This document shows, piece after piece, positions 1-9,493 of a stretch of DNA of 34,193 bases. Position 1 is the first letter of the stretch; each line of letters begins with the position of its first letter. The notes beneath the pieces were generated by a model that had not been told where the DNA came from, did not search any database, and worked only from the letters and a program-made list of their open reading frames with translations. This stretch comes from Methanobacteriota archaeon (lineage in GTDB: Archaea; Thermoplasmatota; Poseidoniia; Poseidoniales; Poseidoniaceae), in the NCBI GenBank assembly GCA_018666575.1, contig JABIYX010000096.1:1-34193 (forward strand). The letters run 5' to 3'. Both the position numbers and the translations under genes were made by a program.

Positions 1-134
1 GCTTCTTTTACTGTGTTTTGATCTTCGAGAATTGTTGGTTGAGTGTCTGCAGGATTTGAGACAAAACCTGTTAGAGCGCTACCCAAAAAAAGTACCACGA
101 TTGTCAAAGCTATCGCTTGCATTGAGAGTTTCAT
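1..134 (-). CDS. N-terminus of a secreted/membrane-anchored protein, truncated by window edge
   Basis: Reverse strand from ATG at 134 is open to the edge: MKLSMQAIALTIVVLFLGSALTGFVSNPADTQPTILEDQNTVKE, a signal-peptide-like N-terminus. Absent from the ORF track, presumably because it is under 60 aa. Confidence 0.6.
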   Translation of the reverse strand, partial: MKLSMQAIALTIVVLFLGSALTGFVSNPADTQPTILEDQNTVKE

Positions 135-154
135 GTTGTTACGGAGGTACAGAC

Positions 155-164
155 CATATATAAT
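155..164 (-). promoter_or_regulatory. Candidate archaeal TATA box (catatataat / attatatatg)
   Basis: AT-rich TATA-like element 21-30 nt upstream of the start codon of the leftward gene at 134, a spacing compatible with a leaderless archaeal transcript. Confidence 0.35.
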
Positions 165-296
165 CCTATTACTCTCCTGTCACAGTGCACTCTTTTGCAT
201 ATTATTGAAAAATATACATCTAAATGGAAAATACTGTATGCTCTGGATTTGCCATCCATCGAAAAAACTGATGTTCTCCAAGCGCTGGGAATGGTC

Positions 297-1085
297 ATGT
301 CTGACGCCGAATCGGTTGCGCTAATGGAAGAAAATGGCAAGATTCACATTGTGACCATGATCGACAATACCATCAAAATCAAGGGCATCGGAGTCGTCAA
401 TCCACTCAAAGAATTCTCCCAATTAAAGGACGGAGAAGAAACGCATGTTGGATCGAAAATTCTTCTTCGCCTTCCTACCAGATTACCTGAACTTCTTTCA
501 GGAATGAAGCGAAGAGCGCAAACAATCGGTTCGAAAGATGCTGGCGTTCTTATCGCACGCCATGGCATCGGTGCAAATGATGTCGTTCTCGAAGCGGGAT
601 TAGGCTCAGGCGGTCTTTCTATGCATTTGGCCAGAGTCATCGGCCCAAGCGGTCATCTGATCACTGTCGAGCCTCGAGAAGAACACGCTAGCGTAGGATT
701 AGAAAATTTACAGACACTTTCAGAGTGCATGACTGAGTTCCCACACCATAATCACATTCATGGACGTATTGAAGAAGTGGTCGAAGAAATACAAAAACAT
801 TCAGAACAAGTGGATGCTATTCTTCTAGACTTGCCCGAACATCCGCCTGCGATAAAGGCAGTTGCACCGCTGTTGAAGATAGGAGCACGCATCTCTTGTT
901 ACTGCCCAGTAACCAGCCAACTTGAGAAAGCATGGATTGCCTGTGAAGAGGCAGGTCTCCATGTCGAATGGGCTGGAGAAATTATTGAGCGGCAATGGGG
1001 TAAAGCAAGCAGAGGTGGCGTGCGCCCTGTAAATGGTCCCTTCGGCCACACAGCATTTTTGTTGTTAGCTCAACGGCGAAATTGA
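297..1085 (+). CDS. trmI: tRNA (adenine-N1-)-methyltransferase, TrmI-like
   Basis: KRRAQTIGSKDAGVLIARHGIGANDVVLEAGLGSGGLSMHLARVIGPSGHLITVEPREEHA matches the TrmI SAM-binding core, followed by DAILLDLPEHPPAI. Start uncertain (TTG 195, ATG 291 or ATG 297). Confidence 0.75.
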   Translation: MSDAESVALMEENGKIHIVTMIDNTIKIKGIGVVNPLKEFSQLKDGEETHVGSKILLRLPTRLPELLSGMKRRAQTIGSKDAGVLIARHGIGANDVVLEAGLGSGGLSMHLARVIGPSGHLITVEPREEHASVGLENLQTLSECMTEFPHHNHIHGRIEEVVEEIQKHSEQVDAILLDLPEHPPAIKAVAPLLKIGARISCYCPVTSQLEKAWIACEEAGLHVEWAGEIIERQWGKASRGGVRPVNGPFGHTAFLLLAQRRN

Positions 1086-1086
1086 A

Positions 1087-4000
1087 TCAGAACTTAGGTG
1101 CTGAACCGTATTCTACCACACGAATACTCGACTCACAGGTCGGACAGGTGAATCTGAATGGTGGATCGTTTCCACCAGGGACTGCAAGCCTTGCTTCACA
1201 TGACGGGCAACTGATTCGCCGATTTGTATCCATTCGACATTCATTCGGACCCAAAGCATATTCTTTCTCCTCTTCCTCTTCTTCTTCCTCTTCTTCTTCA
1301 ACAGAAGTTGATCTTGTAGAAGGCGTCCTATACTTAATGAAAAGCAATGCAAGGGCAAACAATACATAGCCTGCAGCCATAATCTTGAATGTTGTATCCC
1401 CACCAATTTCAATTCCAAGGAGAGTCATTCCCTCAGGAGGTTGAGCCTTTCCAGCCAAATCCACATCGATGACTGGAGATTCTGCGTCAACGCTGCTTCC
1501 ATCGACTTGCACCAGGGCTCGAACCTTCAACTCAGCAGATGTTGCCTGTGTTGAAATTGCATTGATGCGTACAACAAAGATTTCAGAAGCACCAGGGCTG
1601 AGTGTGAACAAGTCTGTTTTTTCTCCAGCAGTATTGTTCCATTGAATATCGAACACTCCATCACCTACGCCAAGCAATGTCAAGCGTCCTGTAATGTCGA
1701 TATTTGCGAGATTTGTCACAGTCACTGAAGTAGATGAACCGCCCATGTAAGGGACGTCAAGTGATGTCGCATCAACTGTAATTGAAACGACTGATGCAGA
1801 ATCCCATGAGGCTTCGACAGTGTAGGTTGCCACTTCATTGTACACGTAGTTGGATCGTGCAGAGGATACAACGCGGAAACTAAACGCATTCGTTCCTGCT
1901 AAGGCATCCTCTGATACATCACAAGTCCATGGAAGTGGTGAAGAAGATGAGCCCGGAGAAAGGGTCACAGATTCTGTAAGAGTGCATGATAATCCAACTG
2001 AACTTATTGAAAATTGATCTGCGCTGTTGCCAGTGTTGGTCACTGAGACTGTCCCCTCAATCGTATCACCTGCAACCGAAGAGGCGTCGTTAACGAGAAT
2101 TGTCAAATCCGCACCAGCATCCATTGAAAAGAGCGTGATTATGACGAAATCAGTTGCTTCTGAGTCAAGTGTAGACGTTACTCGTATGTTGATTGGAAGA
2201 CCCGCCTCAGGAGCACCAGTTGAAGATTCACGGACACCGAGAACTACTGTTTGTGATTGGCCCACACCGAGAACAACTGATGTTTGAGATAATGAGAGCT
2301 CGAAGTATGTTGATGATTCGCCGGATTCAAGTGAAAGGAGGAATGTATCTTGCATTGTACCGATGTTCGTTACTTCAATCGTGACGTTTGTAATTGATGA
2401 AGGGCCTGCAATTGCTTGATTTGTGTTTGCGTTAAGTTGAGCGAGACTTCGGTCGATGACTTGTAACTCAAGTGGAAGTAATGAATCAGGTGCATCAGAT
2501 AAAAGTCGTATCACTAAGGAATCTGAACGTGCATCGAGGGCTGCAGAAGCGGTAATGTTCAATTGAGCAACATACAATTCTCCCGAAGCGAGTGTGATGG
2601 AGGATACGTCGCTCAATTCGGCACTCACGCCTCCTGGCAAGCCAGAGATGGTGAAGGTGCTCAATGAAACATTGGAGGTACCGGTATTTTCGATGACAAT
2701 ATCGATGGATGACGATTGCCCAGGTTGAACAACAATTCTACCATCCAGGGTACCTGACAATCCTATTTCTGAAATAGGTTGAACGTCGAAGGGCAAGGTT
2801 GTGTTTACTGATTGAAGTGAATCATGAGTGACTGAGACGACTCGCTCATTGAGTCCGAGAGATCCTGCAGCGGCTATGGCACTCAGAGTCCATGTGGCGG
2901 ATTGGCCTGAAGCAACAGTAACTGACGAAGCGGTGTCCAAAGTTAGAGTGACATGAGATGTAGCATTACTAACGATTTGCAATGAGAAGGTTTCGGTTTC
3001 GCTTCCAGTATTAAAGACTCGAACTTCAAGAGTATCTTCGATTTCAGGAGTGAGGAGAATGTCTCCAGATGGGCCTTGAACGGTGAAGTTGACCTTACGA
3101 TCCACTTCAAAGGAGAAATCACGAACGAACGAGATTGAGGAATCTTCTGAGAGTGTATTGATCATTCTAATCGAACATACATCTCCAACATTGGCTGTGC
3201 TTCCCACATCAACTGCAAATGGTATGGTTGAGATTTCATCAACTGCGAACGTTGTTTCTGCTGCAAGCAATGACACTGTGCAAGGTCCACTGAGTACAGA
3301 TAACGTATGTGCGTATGTTGATTCAGTTGTCCCAAGATTTGTAATTGAGACTTCGGTGTTTGTTTGTTCACCAGGGATAAAATCGTCTGTGCTTTCCAAG
3401 AAATCTACTTGCAATCCATACGTTGCTTGTACATCGATAACAATCAGAGTTGATGTGGAAAGATTACCCATTAACGAACCTGCATGAAGCCGGACACCAG
3501 TCGTGCCTGGTAGTGCATCAGATGGTATTGTGATTCGCAATGTGGCCGATTCTTGATTTTGAGCAGACAAATCCTCAATTTGGTCATCAAGCCATCGAAC
3601 TTCCCAACCAGGTGGGAATGCAGAATGTTGGTTCATTGGTTGGATTGCACCTGATGTTTCCCAAGGATAATCGTACTCAGATGAGCCATTGAACACAACT
3701 TCAGCAGCTGTTTGTTGTAAGGTGAGTCGCAATGCTGCGTCCATTGTCGTGTTATCTGTTAACCCAACTGGAGAATCACCTGTCAGAGCCGAAAACAATA
3801 CACATGCAGCAAGGTATGAACCCGATGTCGAAGGATGGCTTCCATCATTTGAGTACAGGCCATAAAATGTTGAGGTCGGCGACTGTGGATTTCCACCAGA
3901 TGATATAATTGAATCATGAATGTGTTTGAAGGCTAATCCAACTGGTGCGATGTAGACATCAGCAGAGGTTTGAGAAGAGATATTGTCTCTGTAATCGATG

Positions 4001-5076
4001 TACCCTTCTTCAAGTCTGTCTTGCATAACAGTGTAATTTGAGAACAGAGTTGGATTCAATGCATCGCCACTCCTGTAGCCCCAAGTCATCATCAGCATGG
4101 TTGAACCGCCTTCGGTATCCACACGATCTGCCAAAAGGACACTTCCATTTTTACTCGCAATCCAGTTGGAATTTGAACGGTAAAATCCAGGGGTTTGAGA
4201 TTGGTCTTGAAGAACGATTGTATCCCAAACTCCTGATGCGAGAGAAAGGTTCTGAGCACTGCCCGAACTGTTCACGTCTGACCAATGCCCAGCAAGGGTT
4301 TGACCACCTGTAGTGAAGTCGGATGTATTGCTCGGACTACCAGCACTTCTCAGCATTTCTTCAATCATTGAAGATAAACCATTCTGAGATGTATATGAAT
4401 TTCCGAACATCAAAACATCACTGACTGACGTAGACCATGAAGGGATTGAGGATGTTGTATTGGAACCCGAATTATTGGAAGTATAATTTGTCCACCATCC
4501 TGATAAATCAGGCTCATCTTGAACGCTTAGAAGGAACGAATCAGTCAAGGAACCAAGATTTTCGACGGGCAATTGCAAATCGACTGATTGGCCTGGCTGA
4601 AGAGCCAATAAGCCGTTATTGCCAACACCGCTCGTATCAATCGAAGGATGGTAAACAATTGCCACTGAGACATATACGTCAATACTCGATGATGCAACTC
4701 CATCGGATTCGTTAACGAATAGCGTGAACATTCCATTATCGGAAGGTGTTGCCGATTCAGAGAGTTGGACTACAATGGTCGTGGTTGCATTGTACGTGGG
4801 AACAACATTGGAAACGGTTGCAGCGGTTGGAGTTGCAGACCATACATTTGACAGACCCGTTGTCGAGGATTCAACCGAATAGGACTCAATCGATGACCCA
4901 TTATTTTCGATTACAAGAGAGAGATTAGCTGATTCACCTGGAATCATAATCATGTGCGGTGCGTCAACAGAAAGCACGATTGTTGGATCTGCTTTTGCTG
5001 TAAAGGCGAGAGGAGAGGCACTCGCTGCTAACATCAAAAGGACCAAAACTACGGCACGTGAGTGAGTTTTCGACAT
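1087..5076 (-). CDS. Large secreted cell-surface protein: CARDB/NEW3-like repeats, embedded SGNH (DUF4886-like) domain, C-terminal TM, poly-Glu and double-CPxC zinc-ribbon tail
   Basis: Signal peptide MSKTHSRAVVLVLLMLAASASPLAFTAKA; repeated VENLGSLTDSF / ITNLGTTEST / IENTGTSNVS modules; GNSYT...VLQDQS...DGSHPSTSGSYLAA; TM FKIMAAGYVLFALALLFI; E11 run; CPSCEARLAVPGGNDPPFRFTCPTCESS. Confidence 0.85.
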   Translation of the reverse strand: MSKTHSRAVVLVLLMLAASASPLAFTAKADPTIVLSVDAPHMIMIPGESANLSLVIENNGSSIESYSVESSTTGLSNVWSATPTAATVSNVVPTYNATTTIVVQLSESATPSDNGMFTLFVNESDGVASSSIDVYVSVAIVYHPSIDTSGVGNNGLLALQPGQSVDLQLPVENLGSLTDSFLLSVQDEPDLSGWWTNYTSNNSGSNTTSSIPSWSTSVSDVLMFGNSYTSQNGLSSMIEEMLRSAGSPSNTSDFTTGGQTLAGHWSDVNSSGSAQNLSLASGVWDTIVLQDQSQTPGFYRSNSNWIASKNGSVLLADRVDTEGGSTMLMMTWGYRSGDALNPTLFSNYTVMQDRLEEGYIDYRDNISSQTSADVYIAPVGLAFKHIHDSIISSGGNPQSPTSTFYGLYSNDGSHPSTSGSYLAACVLFSALTGDSPVGLTDNTTMDAALRLTLQQTAAEVVFNGSSEYDYPWETSGAIQPMNQHSAFPPGWEVRWLDDQIEDLSAQNQESATLRITIPSDALPGTTGVRLHAGSLMGNLSTSTLIVIDVQATYGLQVDFLESTDDFIPGEQTNTEVSITNLGTTESTYAHTLSVLSGPCTVSLLAAETTFAVDEISTIPFAVDVGSTANVGDVCSIRMINTLSEDSSISFVRDFSFEVDRKVNFTVQGPSGDILLTPEIEDTLEVRVFNTGSETETFSLQIVSNATSHVTLTLDTASSVTVASGQSATWTLSAIAAAGSLGLNERVVSVTHDSLQSVNTTLPFDVQPISEIGLSGTLDGRIVVQPGQSSSIDIVIENTGTSNVSLSTFTISGLPGGVSAELSDVSSITLASGELYVAQLNITASAALDARSDSLVIRLLSDAPDSLLPLELQVIDRSLAQLNANTNQAIAGPSSITNVTIEVTNIGTMQDTFLLSLESGESSTYFELSLSQTSVVLGVGQSQTVVLGVRESSTGAPEAGLPINIRVTSTLDSEATDFVIITLFSMDAGADLTILVNDASSVAGDTIEGTVSVTNTGNSADQFSISSVGLSCTLTESVTLSPGSSSSPLPWTCDVSEDALAGTNAFSFRVVSSARSNYVYNEVATYTVEASWDSASVVSITVDATSLDVPYMGGSSTSVTVTNLANIDITGRLTLLGVGDGVFDIQWNNTAGEKTDLFTLSPGASEIFVVRINAISTQATSAELKVRALVQVDGSSVDAESPVIDVDLAGKAQPPEGMTLLGIEIGGDTTFKIMAAGYVLFALALLFIKYRTPSTRSTSVEEEEEEEEEEEKEYALGPNECRMDTNRRISCPSCEARLAVPGGNDPPFRFTCPTCESSIRVVEYGSAPKF

Positions 5077-5140
5077 GGGACCGTTTCAAGCGAGGCGCCT
5101 TTAGCACTTGAGCGAATCGGCTACTGGGCGTTAAAAATCC

Positions 5141-6385
5141 TCAGAAATTACCGAGTTTTTCTAATCGGGAAGCATCAAGCCGTTCCCAAGGGAAATGGCC
5201 ATCATCCGTTGCATGGCGGCCAAAGTGGCCGCCTGCAGCAGTTGCTTTGTAAATTGGACGTAGTAAATCCAAATCTTTAGCGATGGCCGCAGGTCTGAAG
5301 TCAAACGTTTGTTGAACTCTGCGTGCTAATTCCGAATCTGAAACAACACCTGTACCGAAGGAATCGACCATAAGGCTCACAGGTTTGGCAACTCCGATAA
5401 CGTAAGCAAGTTGAATCTCAAATCGTGATGCTAGACCTGCTGCAACAACATGTTTTGCAGCCCATCGTGCTGCGTATGCAGCGCTTCGATCAACCTTTGA
5501 AGGGTCTTTACCACTGAATGCTCCTCCACCATGCCGTCCCATTCCACCGTAGGTATCGACAATGATCTTTCTTCCAGTCAATCCTGCATCAGCGTATGGA
5601 CCGCCTGGGTCTGCGAAACGACCAGTTCCGTTGACAATGAGTGTGTATTCAGAAGTAAGAAGTTCGGAAGGAATTGCGTATTCAACGACGTGCTTTTTGA
5701 TTTGTTCACGGACGTGTTCAAGTTCTTGTTCAACTGAACCTTCGAATTGGTCTTTCAGATGCTTGTCGTGTTGAATTGCAACAATGACCGTATCAACTCC
5801 AATAATCTCTCCTTGGTCGTTGTATCCTACTGAAACTTGTGATTTTCCATCAGGTCGAGCCCATGGAAGAATGTTTTCTTCACGTACTGTTGTGAGTCGT
5901 CGAGAAAGTCGTTGTGATAATGCAGCAGAGAGAGGGAAATAGCGTCCTTTCAATTCTTCATATTGCTCAGTTTCGGTACAGGCAAAACCAAACATAAGAC
6001 CTTGATCGCCCGCCCCTTGAGAATCAAGTGTTTGTCGATCAACACCTTGGTTAATGTATGCTGATTGAGTTGTGACATAGACCAAAACATCACACAAATC
6101 GGGATTGGTTGCGTCCATTCCGATGTCATGAGAGTTGTACCCGATGTTCGCCGCTGCTTGTCGAGCTATCGTTTCGTAATTTGGAGCAGGAGCGTCCAAA
6201 GAGACTTCCCCCGCCAGGATAATTACGCTTTTATCGTCCATACCTTTTACACAAGTTTCAACTGCCACACGAGCATTTGAATCCAACGCAAGACAGGCGT
6301 CAACGATGGCGTCGGATATGGCATCGCACAACTTATCTGGGTGACCACTGGTCACAGACTCGGAAGTGAAGATGTCTTGTTGCAT
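5141..6385 (-). CDS. metK: S-adenosylmethionine synthetase, bacterial/eukaryotic MetK type
   Basis: FTSESVTSGHPDKLCDAISDAIVDA, GAGDQGLMFGFACTET, GGGAFSGKDPSKVDRSAAYAAR motifs; 414 aa. Confidence 0.95.
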   Translation of the reverse strand: MQQDIFTSESVTSGHPDKLCDAISDAIVDACLALDSNARVAVETCVKGMDDKSVIILAGEVSLDAPAPNYETIARQAAANIGYNSHDIGMDATNPDLCDVLVYVTTQSAYINQGVDRQTLDSQGAGDQGLMFGFACTETEQYEELKGRYFPLSAALSQRLSRRLTTVREENILPWARPDGKSQVSVGYNDQGEIIGVDTVIVAIQHDKHLKDQFEGSVEQELEHVREQIKKHVVEYAIPSELLTSEYTLIVNGTGRFADPGGPYADAGLTGRKIIVDTYGGMGRHGGGAFSGKDPSKVDRSAAYAARWAAKHVVAAGLASRFEIQLAYVIGVAKPVSLMVDSFGTGVVSDSELARRVQQTFDFRPAAIAKDLDLLRPIYKATAAGGHFGRHATDDGHFPWERLDASRLEKLGNF

Positions 6386-6483
6386 GGTTGTGCGCTTCTG
6401 TACTCATTATCAAAGGTTTGCCTATTAAAATAAGCATGGATTTACAGCGATTCTTATTTGTACGGTACCATGTAGGAATTCAC

Positions 6484-7884
6484 ATGGCTGACTGGCACCC
6501 CACCGCATATCGGACACATACACTCTCTGAAATTCAACAAAATGGTGCAGAACTCGTTGGCCAAGAAGTCACAGTCGCAGGATTTATGGAAACGAACAGA
6601 GGCAAAGGAGCCATCTGTTTTGTTGATATGAGAGACGGTACTGGTACATCTCAAGTGTTCCTTAAAGGAGACATTATCGGAGAAGAAAAACTCGATATAG
6701 TCCAGCGTATGACTCGTGAATCAACTCTACAATTTACAGGAACAGTTGCTCAAAAGCGACCGCCAAAGTTGAAGGAAGGAGAAACACCCCCGCCTCCTGC
6801 CTATGAAATTGTAGCATCCGATGTCGTTGTATTGACACGAGCAAACGCTCCACTTCCACTTGGGATCACAGACTCTGTGACAATTGGCCTCGACACACGT
6901 CTCGACAACCGCTTCCTTGATTTGCGCCGTGCCCATGTGAATGCCATGTTTACACTTCGTTCCAAAGTACTGCAATACGGTCGAGAACACCTGATTACTG
7001 AAGGTTTCAAAGAGATCAACACTCCTAAAATCATCGCATCTGCTTCTGAAGGAGGAACCAACTTGTTCCCGATGATGTATTTCGATACTCCTGCTTTCCT
7101 TTCTCAGAGCCCCCAGTTGTACAAGCAACTTACCATCCTTGGAGGAATGGAACGTGTGTTTGAAATTGGACCTGCTTTCCGTGCGGAAAATCACGACACT
7201 TACCGACACTTGAATGAATTCATTTCGTTCGATATCGAAGCAGCTTGGATGAATGATGACGACGTCATGGGCGTTCAAGAACGCATGATCCATCACATTT
7301 GGAAGACTGTAGCAGATAACGATCAAGAGCAAATTGACACCATCAACGCTTTCAGAGAAAGTCAAGGCGATGAGCCAATCACTGTAGACGTACCAACAGT
7401 TCCATTCCCACGTATTGAATACTGTGATGCGATCAAGATGATTCAAGATGCTGGCGAAGACATTACATGGGGAGATGATATTGATTCCTCGCATTGTGAT
7501 ATCATTGCAGCAAAGTATCCAGGATTCCACTTCCTCCCACGATGGCCTATGGAAATGAAACCATTCTACATCCATCACATTCCTGGTGAAGTAGGCGTTA
7601 CTGGCGAACAACTGAGTCGAGGGTTTGACCTAAATTACGGTCGAGATGAGATGACCAGTGGTGGCCAAAGAGAACATAACGTCGAAATTCTAGAAGAGAA
7701 CCTACGTTCCAAGGGACTCAATCCAGAGGACTTTGCATTCTACACAGACGGTTTCAGATTCGGAGCACCGCCACACGCTGGCTGGGGGCTTGGAGTTGCA
7801 CGACTTCTAATGGCATTGACCGGTTCAAGAAACGTTCGAGAAACAGTCTTGTTCCCACGTGACAGGCATCGAGTTACACCCTGA
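6484..7884 (+). CDS. aspS: Aspartyl-tRNA synthetase, archaeal type
   Basis: Class II aaRS motifs: FRAENHDTYRHLNEFISFDIEAAW, SGGQREHNVEIL, FRFGAPPHAGWGLGVARLLMALTGSRNVRETVLFPRDRHRVTP. ATG at 6484 (MADWHPTAYRTH) gives the expected N-terminal OB-fold. Confidence 0.93.
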   Translation: MADWHPTAYRTHTLSEIQQNGAELVGQEVTVAGFMETNRGKGAICFVDMRDGTGTSQVFLKGDIIGEEKLDIVQRMTRESTLQFTGTVAQKRPPKLKEGETPPPPAYEIVASDVVVLTRANAPLPLGITDSVTIGLDTRLDNRFLDLRRAHVNAMFTLRSKVLQYGREHLITEGFKEINTPKIIASASEGGTNLFPMMYFDTPAFLSQSPQLYKQLTILGGMERVFEIGPAFRAENHDTYRHLNEFISFDIEAAWMNDDDVMGVQERMIHHIWKTVADNDQEQIDTINAFRESQGDEPITVDVPTVPFPRIEYCDAIKMIQDAGEDITWGDDIDSSHCDIIAAKYPGFHFLPRWPMEMKPFYIHHIPGEVGVTGEQLSRGFDLNYGRDEMTSGGQREHNVEILEENLRSKGLNPEDFAFYTDGFRFGAPPHAGWGLGVARLLMALTGSRNVRETVLFPRDRHRVTP

Positions 7885-7894
7885 GTTGACCAAG

Positions 7895-8641
7895 ATGCCT
7901 GTTGACCGAATGCAATGGGGTGCGGAACCGTGGCAATTTGCTGATTTGCATATGCCCGATGAACCATCACCGTTCCAAAACGATCACGGCGTTCCATGCA
8001 TCATGCTCATTCATGGTGGATTTTGGAAGAAAGAATACACTTTTGAATTAATGCAACCGATTGCTAACGCCCTCAGTGACGCAGGAGTTGCTGCTTGGAA
8101 CATCGAATTCAAACGATGGGAAAATGGAGATGAAGGCGTATGGATGGACACCATTTCCGATGTTCTTCGTGCGTGGGGTCAACTCGCACTCTTACCAGGA
8201 ATCGATATCACACGCAGCATGGTCATGGGCCATTCTGCGGGAGGACACCTTGCGTTGCTAATGGCCAGTAAAGCCGAACGAAAGCCATGGCTTGCTATTG
8301 CTCAAGCACCGATTACTGATCTGTTTGGTGCAGATGACTCGAAACTCAGCGATGATGGTGATGCAATCCGTCGCTGGATTGGTTGTGAACCATACAGCAA
8401 TGAAGAGGTTTGGCGACGTCTTAATCCCGTTGATTTACCTCCAAAATCACCTGTTCTTCTTCTTCATGGAGAGAAGGATGAGGATGTTCCGCTGGAACAA
8501 AGTGAAACCTATGCTCGAATCATGGAAGCAAAAGGATCTCACGTGCAAAAGGTATGGCTTCCCGGCGATCACTACAGTATAATCGATGCTGCAAGTGATG
8601 ATTGGCTCGTACAGCAAGATACAATTCTCGACTGGTTGTAA
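7895..8641 (+). CDS. Alpha/beta hydrolase, kynurenine formamidase (arylformamidase)-like
   Basis: HGGFWKKEYT, GHSAGGHLALLMA, LLLHGEKDEDVP...GDHYSIID (HGGxW oxyanion motif, nucleophile elbow, Asp and His). Start taken at ATG 7895; the track start (GTG 7859) overlaps aspS. Confidence 0.75.
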   Translation: MPVDRMQWGAEPWQFADLHMPDEPSPFQNDHGVPCIMLIHGGFWKKEYTFELMQPIANALSDAGVAAWNIEFKRWENGDEGVWMDTISDVLRAWGQLALLPGIDITRSMVMGHSAGGHLALLMASKAERKPWLAIAQAPITDLFGADDSKLSDDGDAIRRWIGCEPYSNEEVWRRLNPVDLPPKSPVLLLHGEKDEDVPLEQSETYARIMEAKGSHVQKVWLPGDHYSIIDAASDDWLVQQDTILDWL

Positions 8642-8680
8642 TTCAAGAACCACTAAGACCAGCAATACCCTCGGCGAGTC

Positions 8681-9493
8681 ATGGACCTCCTCGGTGCTGA
8701 TGCAGTGCTCGCCTCAAACGCTCTTGCTGGGAAAACAGCCTTAATTTGTGGGGCAAGTCGAGGAATTGGTGCTTCAACTGCACGAATTATGGCTGCTGCA
8801 GGCGCAAACGTCATTGCATCTGCACGTAATCAAGATCAACTCAATCACCTTGTTGAAGAACTTCAAACCCTCGGTGGCGGAAACCATCAATCACTTGTAA
8901 TGGACTTAGAAGATACAAATGGAATCTCGAGTAAAATTAATGCAATACTCGAAGGAAATCCAATTCATATTCTTGTTAACAATGCTGCTGGCCCTCCAGG
9001 AGGACCTCTGCTAAACAGCACAGTCGAGGAACTCACCCAACCTTTCGGCAGACACTTGCATGCTGCCCATACGCTTGTTCAACTCCTTGCCCCCACCATG
9101 GAAGCAGAAGGATACGGACGAATCATCCAAATTGTATCGACGAGCGTAAGAGAACCTATTCCTAACCTTGGGGTATCCAATACACTTCGAGGAGCAATGG
9201 CTTCATGGGCAAAATCACTATCAAGAGAACTTGCTCCTTGCATCACAATCAACAATGTTTTACCAGGTTTCACTGATACTGAGCGACTTGGAAGTTTAGC
9301 ACAATCAATCCATGACAGAACTGGAAAATCACTTGACTCTATCCATGAAGGTTGGATGAGCCAAGTACCTATTGAAAGGTTGATCAATCCGCTCGAAACA
9401 GCATCTGTCATCGCTTTCCTTTCAAGCCCAGCTGCTGGAGCAATACGAGGAGTTTCTCTTCCAGTCGATGGAGGCCGCTTGAGAAGTATCTGA
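8681..9493 (+). CDS. SDR-family oxidoreductase, BKR-like, non-canonical catalytic tetrad
   Basis: GASRGIGASTARIMAAAGANVIASAR, NNAAGPPGG, LAPCITINNVLPGFTDTERL, PVDGG. The YxxxK position reads SNTLR. Confidence 0.8.
   Translation: MDLLGADAVLASNALAGKTALICGASRGIGASTARIMAAAGANVIASARNQDQLNHLVEELQTLGGGNHQSLVMDLEDTNGISSKINAILEGNPIHILVNNAAGPPGGPLLNSTVEELTQPFGRHLHAAHTLVQLLAPTMEAEGYGRIIQIVSTSVREPIPNLGVSNTLRGAMASWAKSLSRELAPCITINNVLPGFTDTERLGSLAQSIHDRTGKSLDSIHEGWMSQVPIERLINPLETASVIAFLSSPAAGAIRGVSLPVDGGRLRSI

Noticed and set aside
43-324. 93-aa + strand ORF at left edge
   Set aside because: Overlaps the divergent promoter, the signal-peptide gene on the other strand and the TrmI start; no domain.
6388-6483. 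32-aa N-terminal extension of AspRS in the ORF track
   Set aside because: Covers the metK-aspS intergenic region; the conserved AspRS N-terminus begins at Met 6484.
6727-7611. 294-aa ORF antisense to aspS
   Set aside because: Lies wholly inside the strongly supported aspS coding sequence; translation is Cys/His/Val-rich with no recognisable domain, typical of an antisense shadow ORF.
7859-7894. GTG start of the arylformamidase-like ORF overlapping aspS
   Set aside because: ATG at 7895 gives a natural start just after the aspS stop; the extension has no homology feature.
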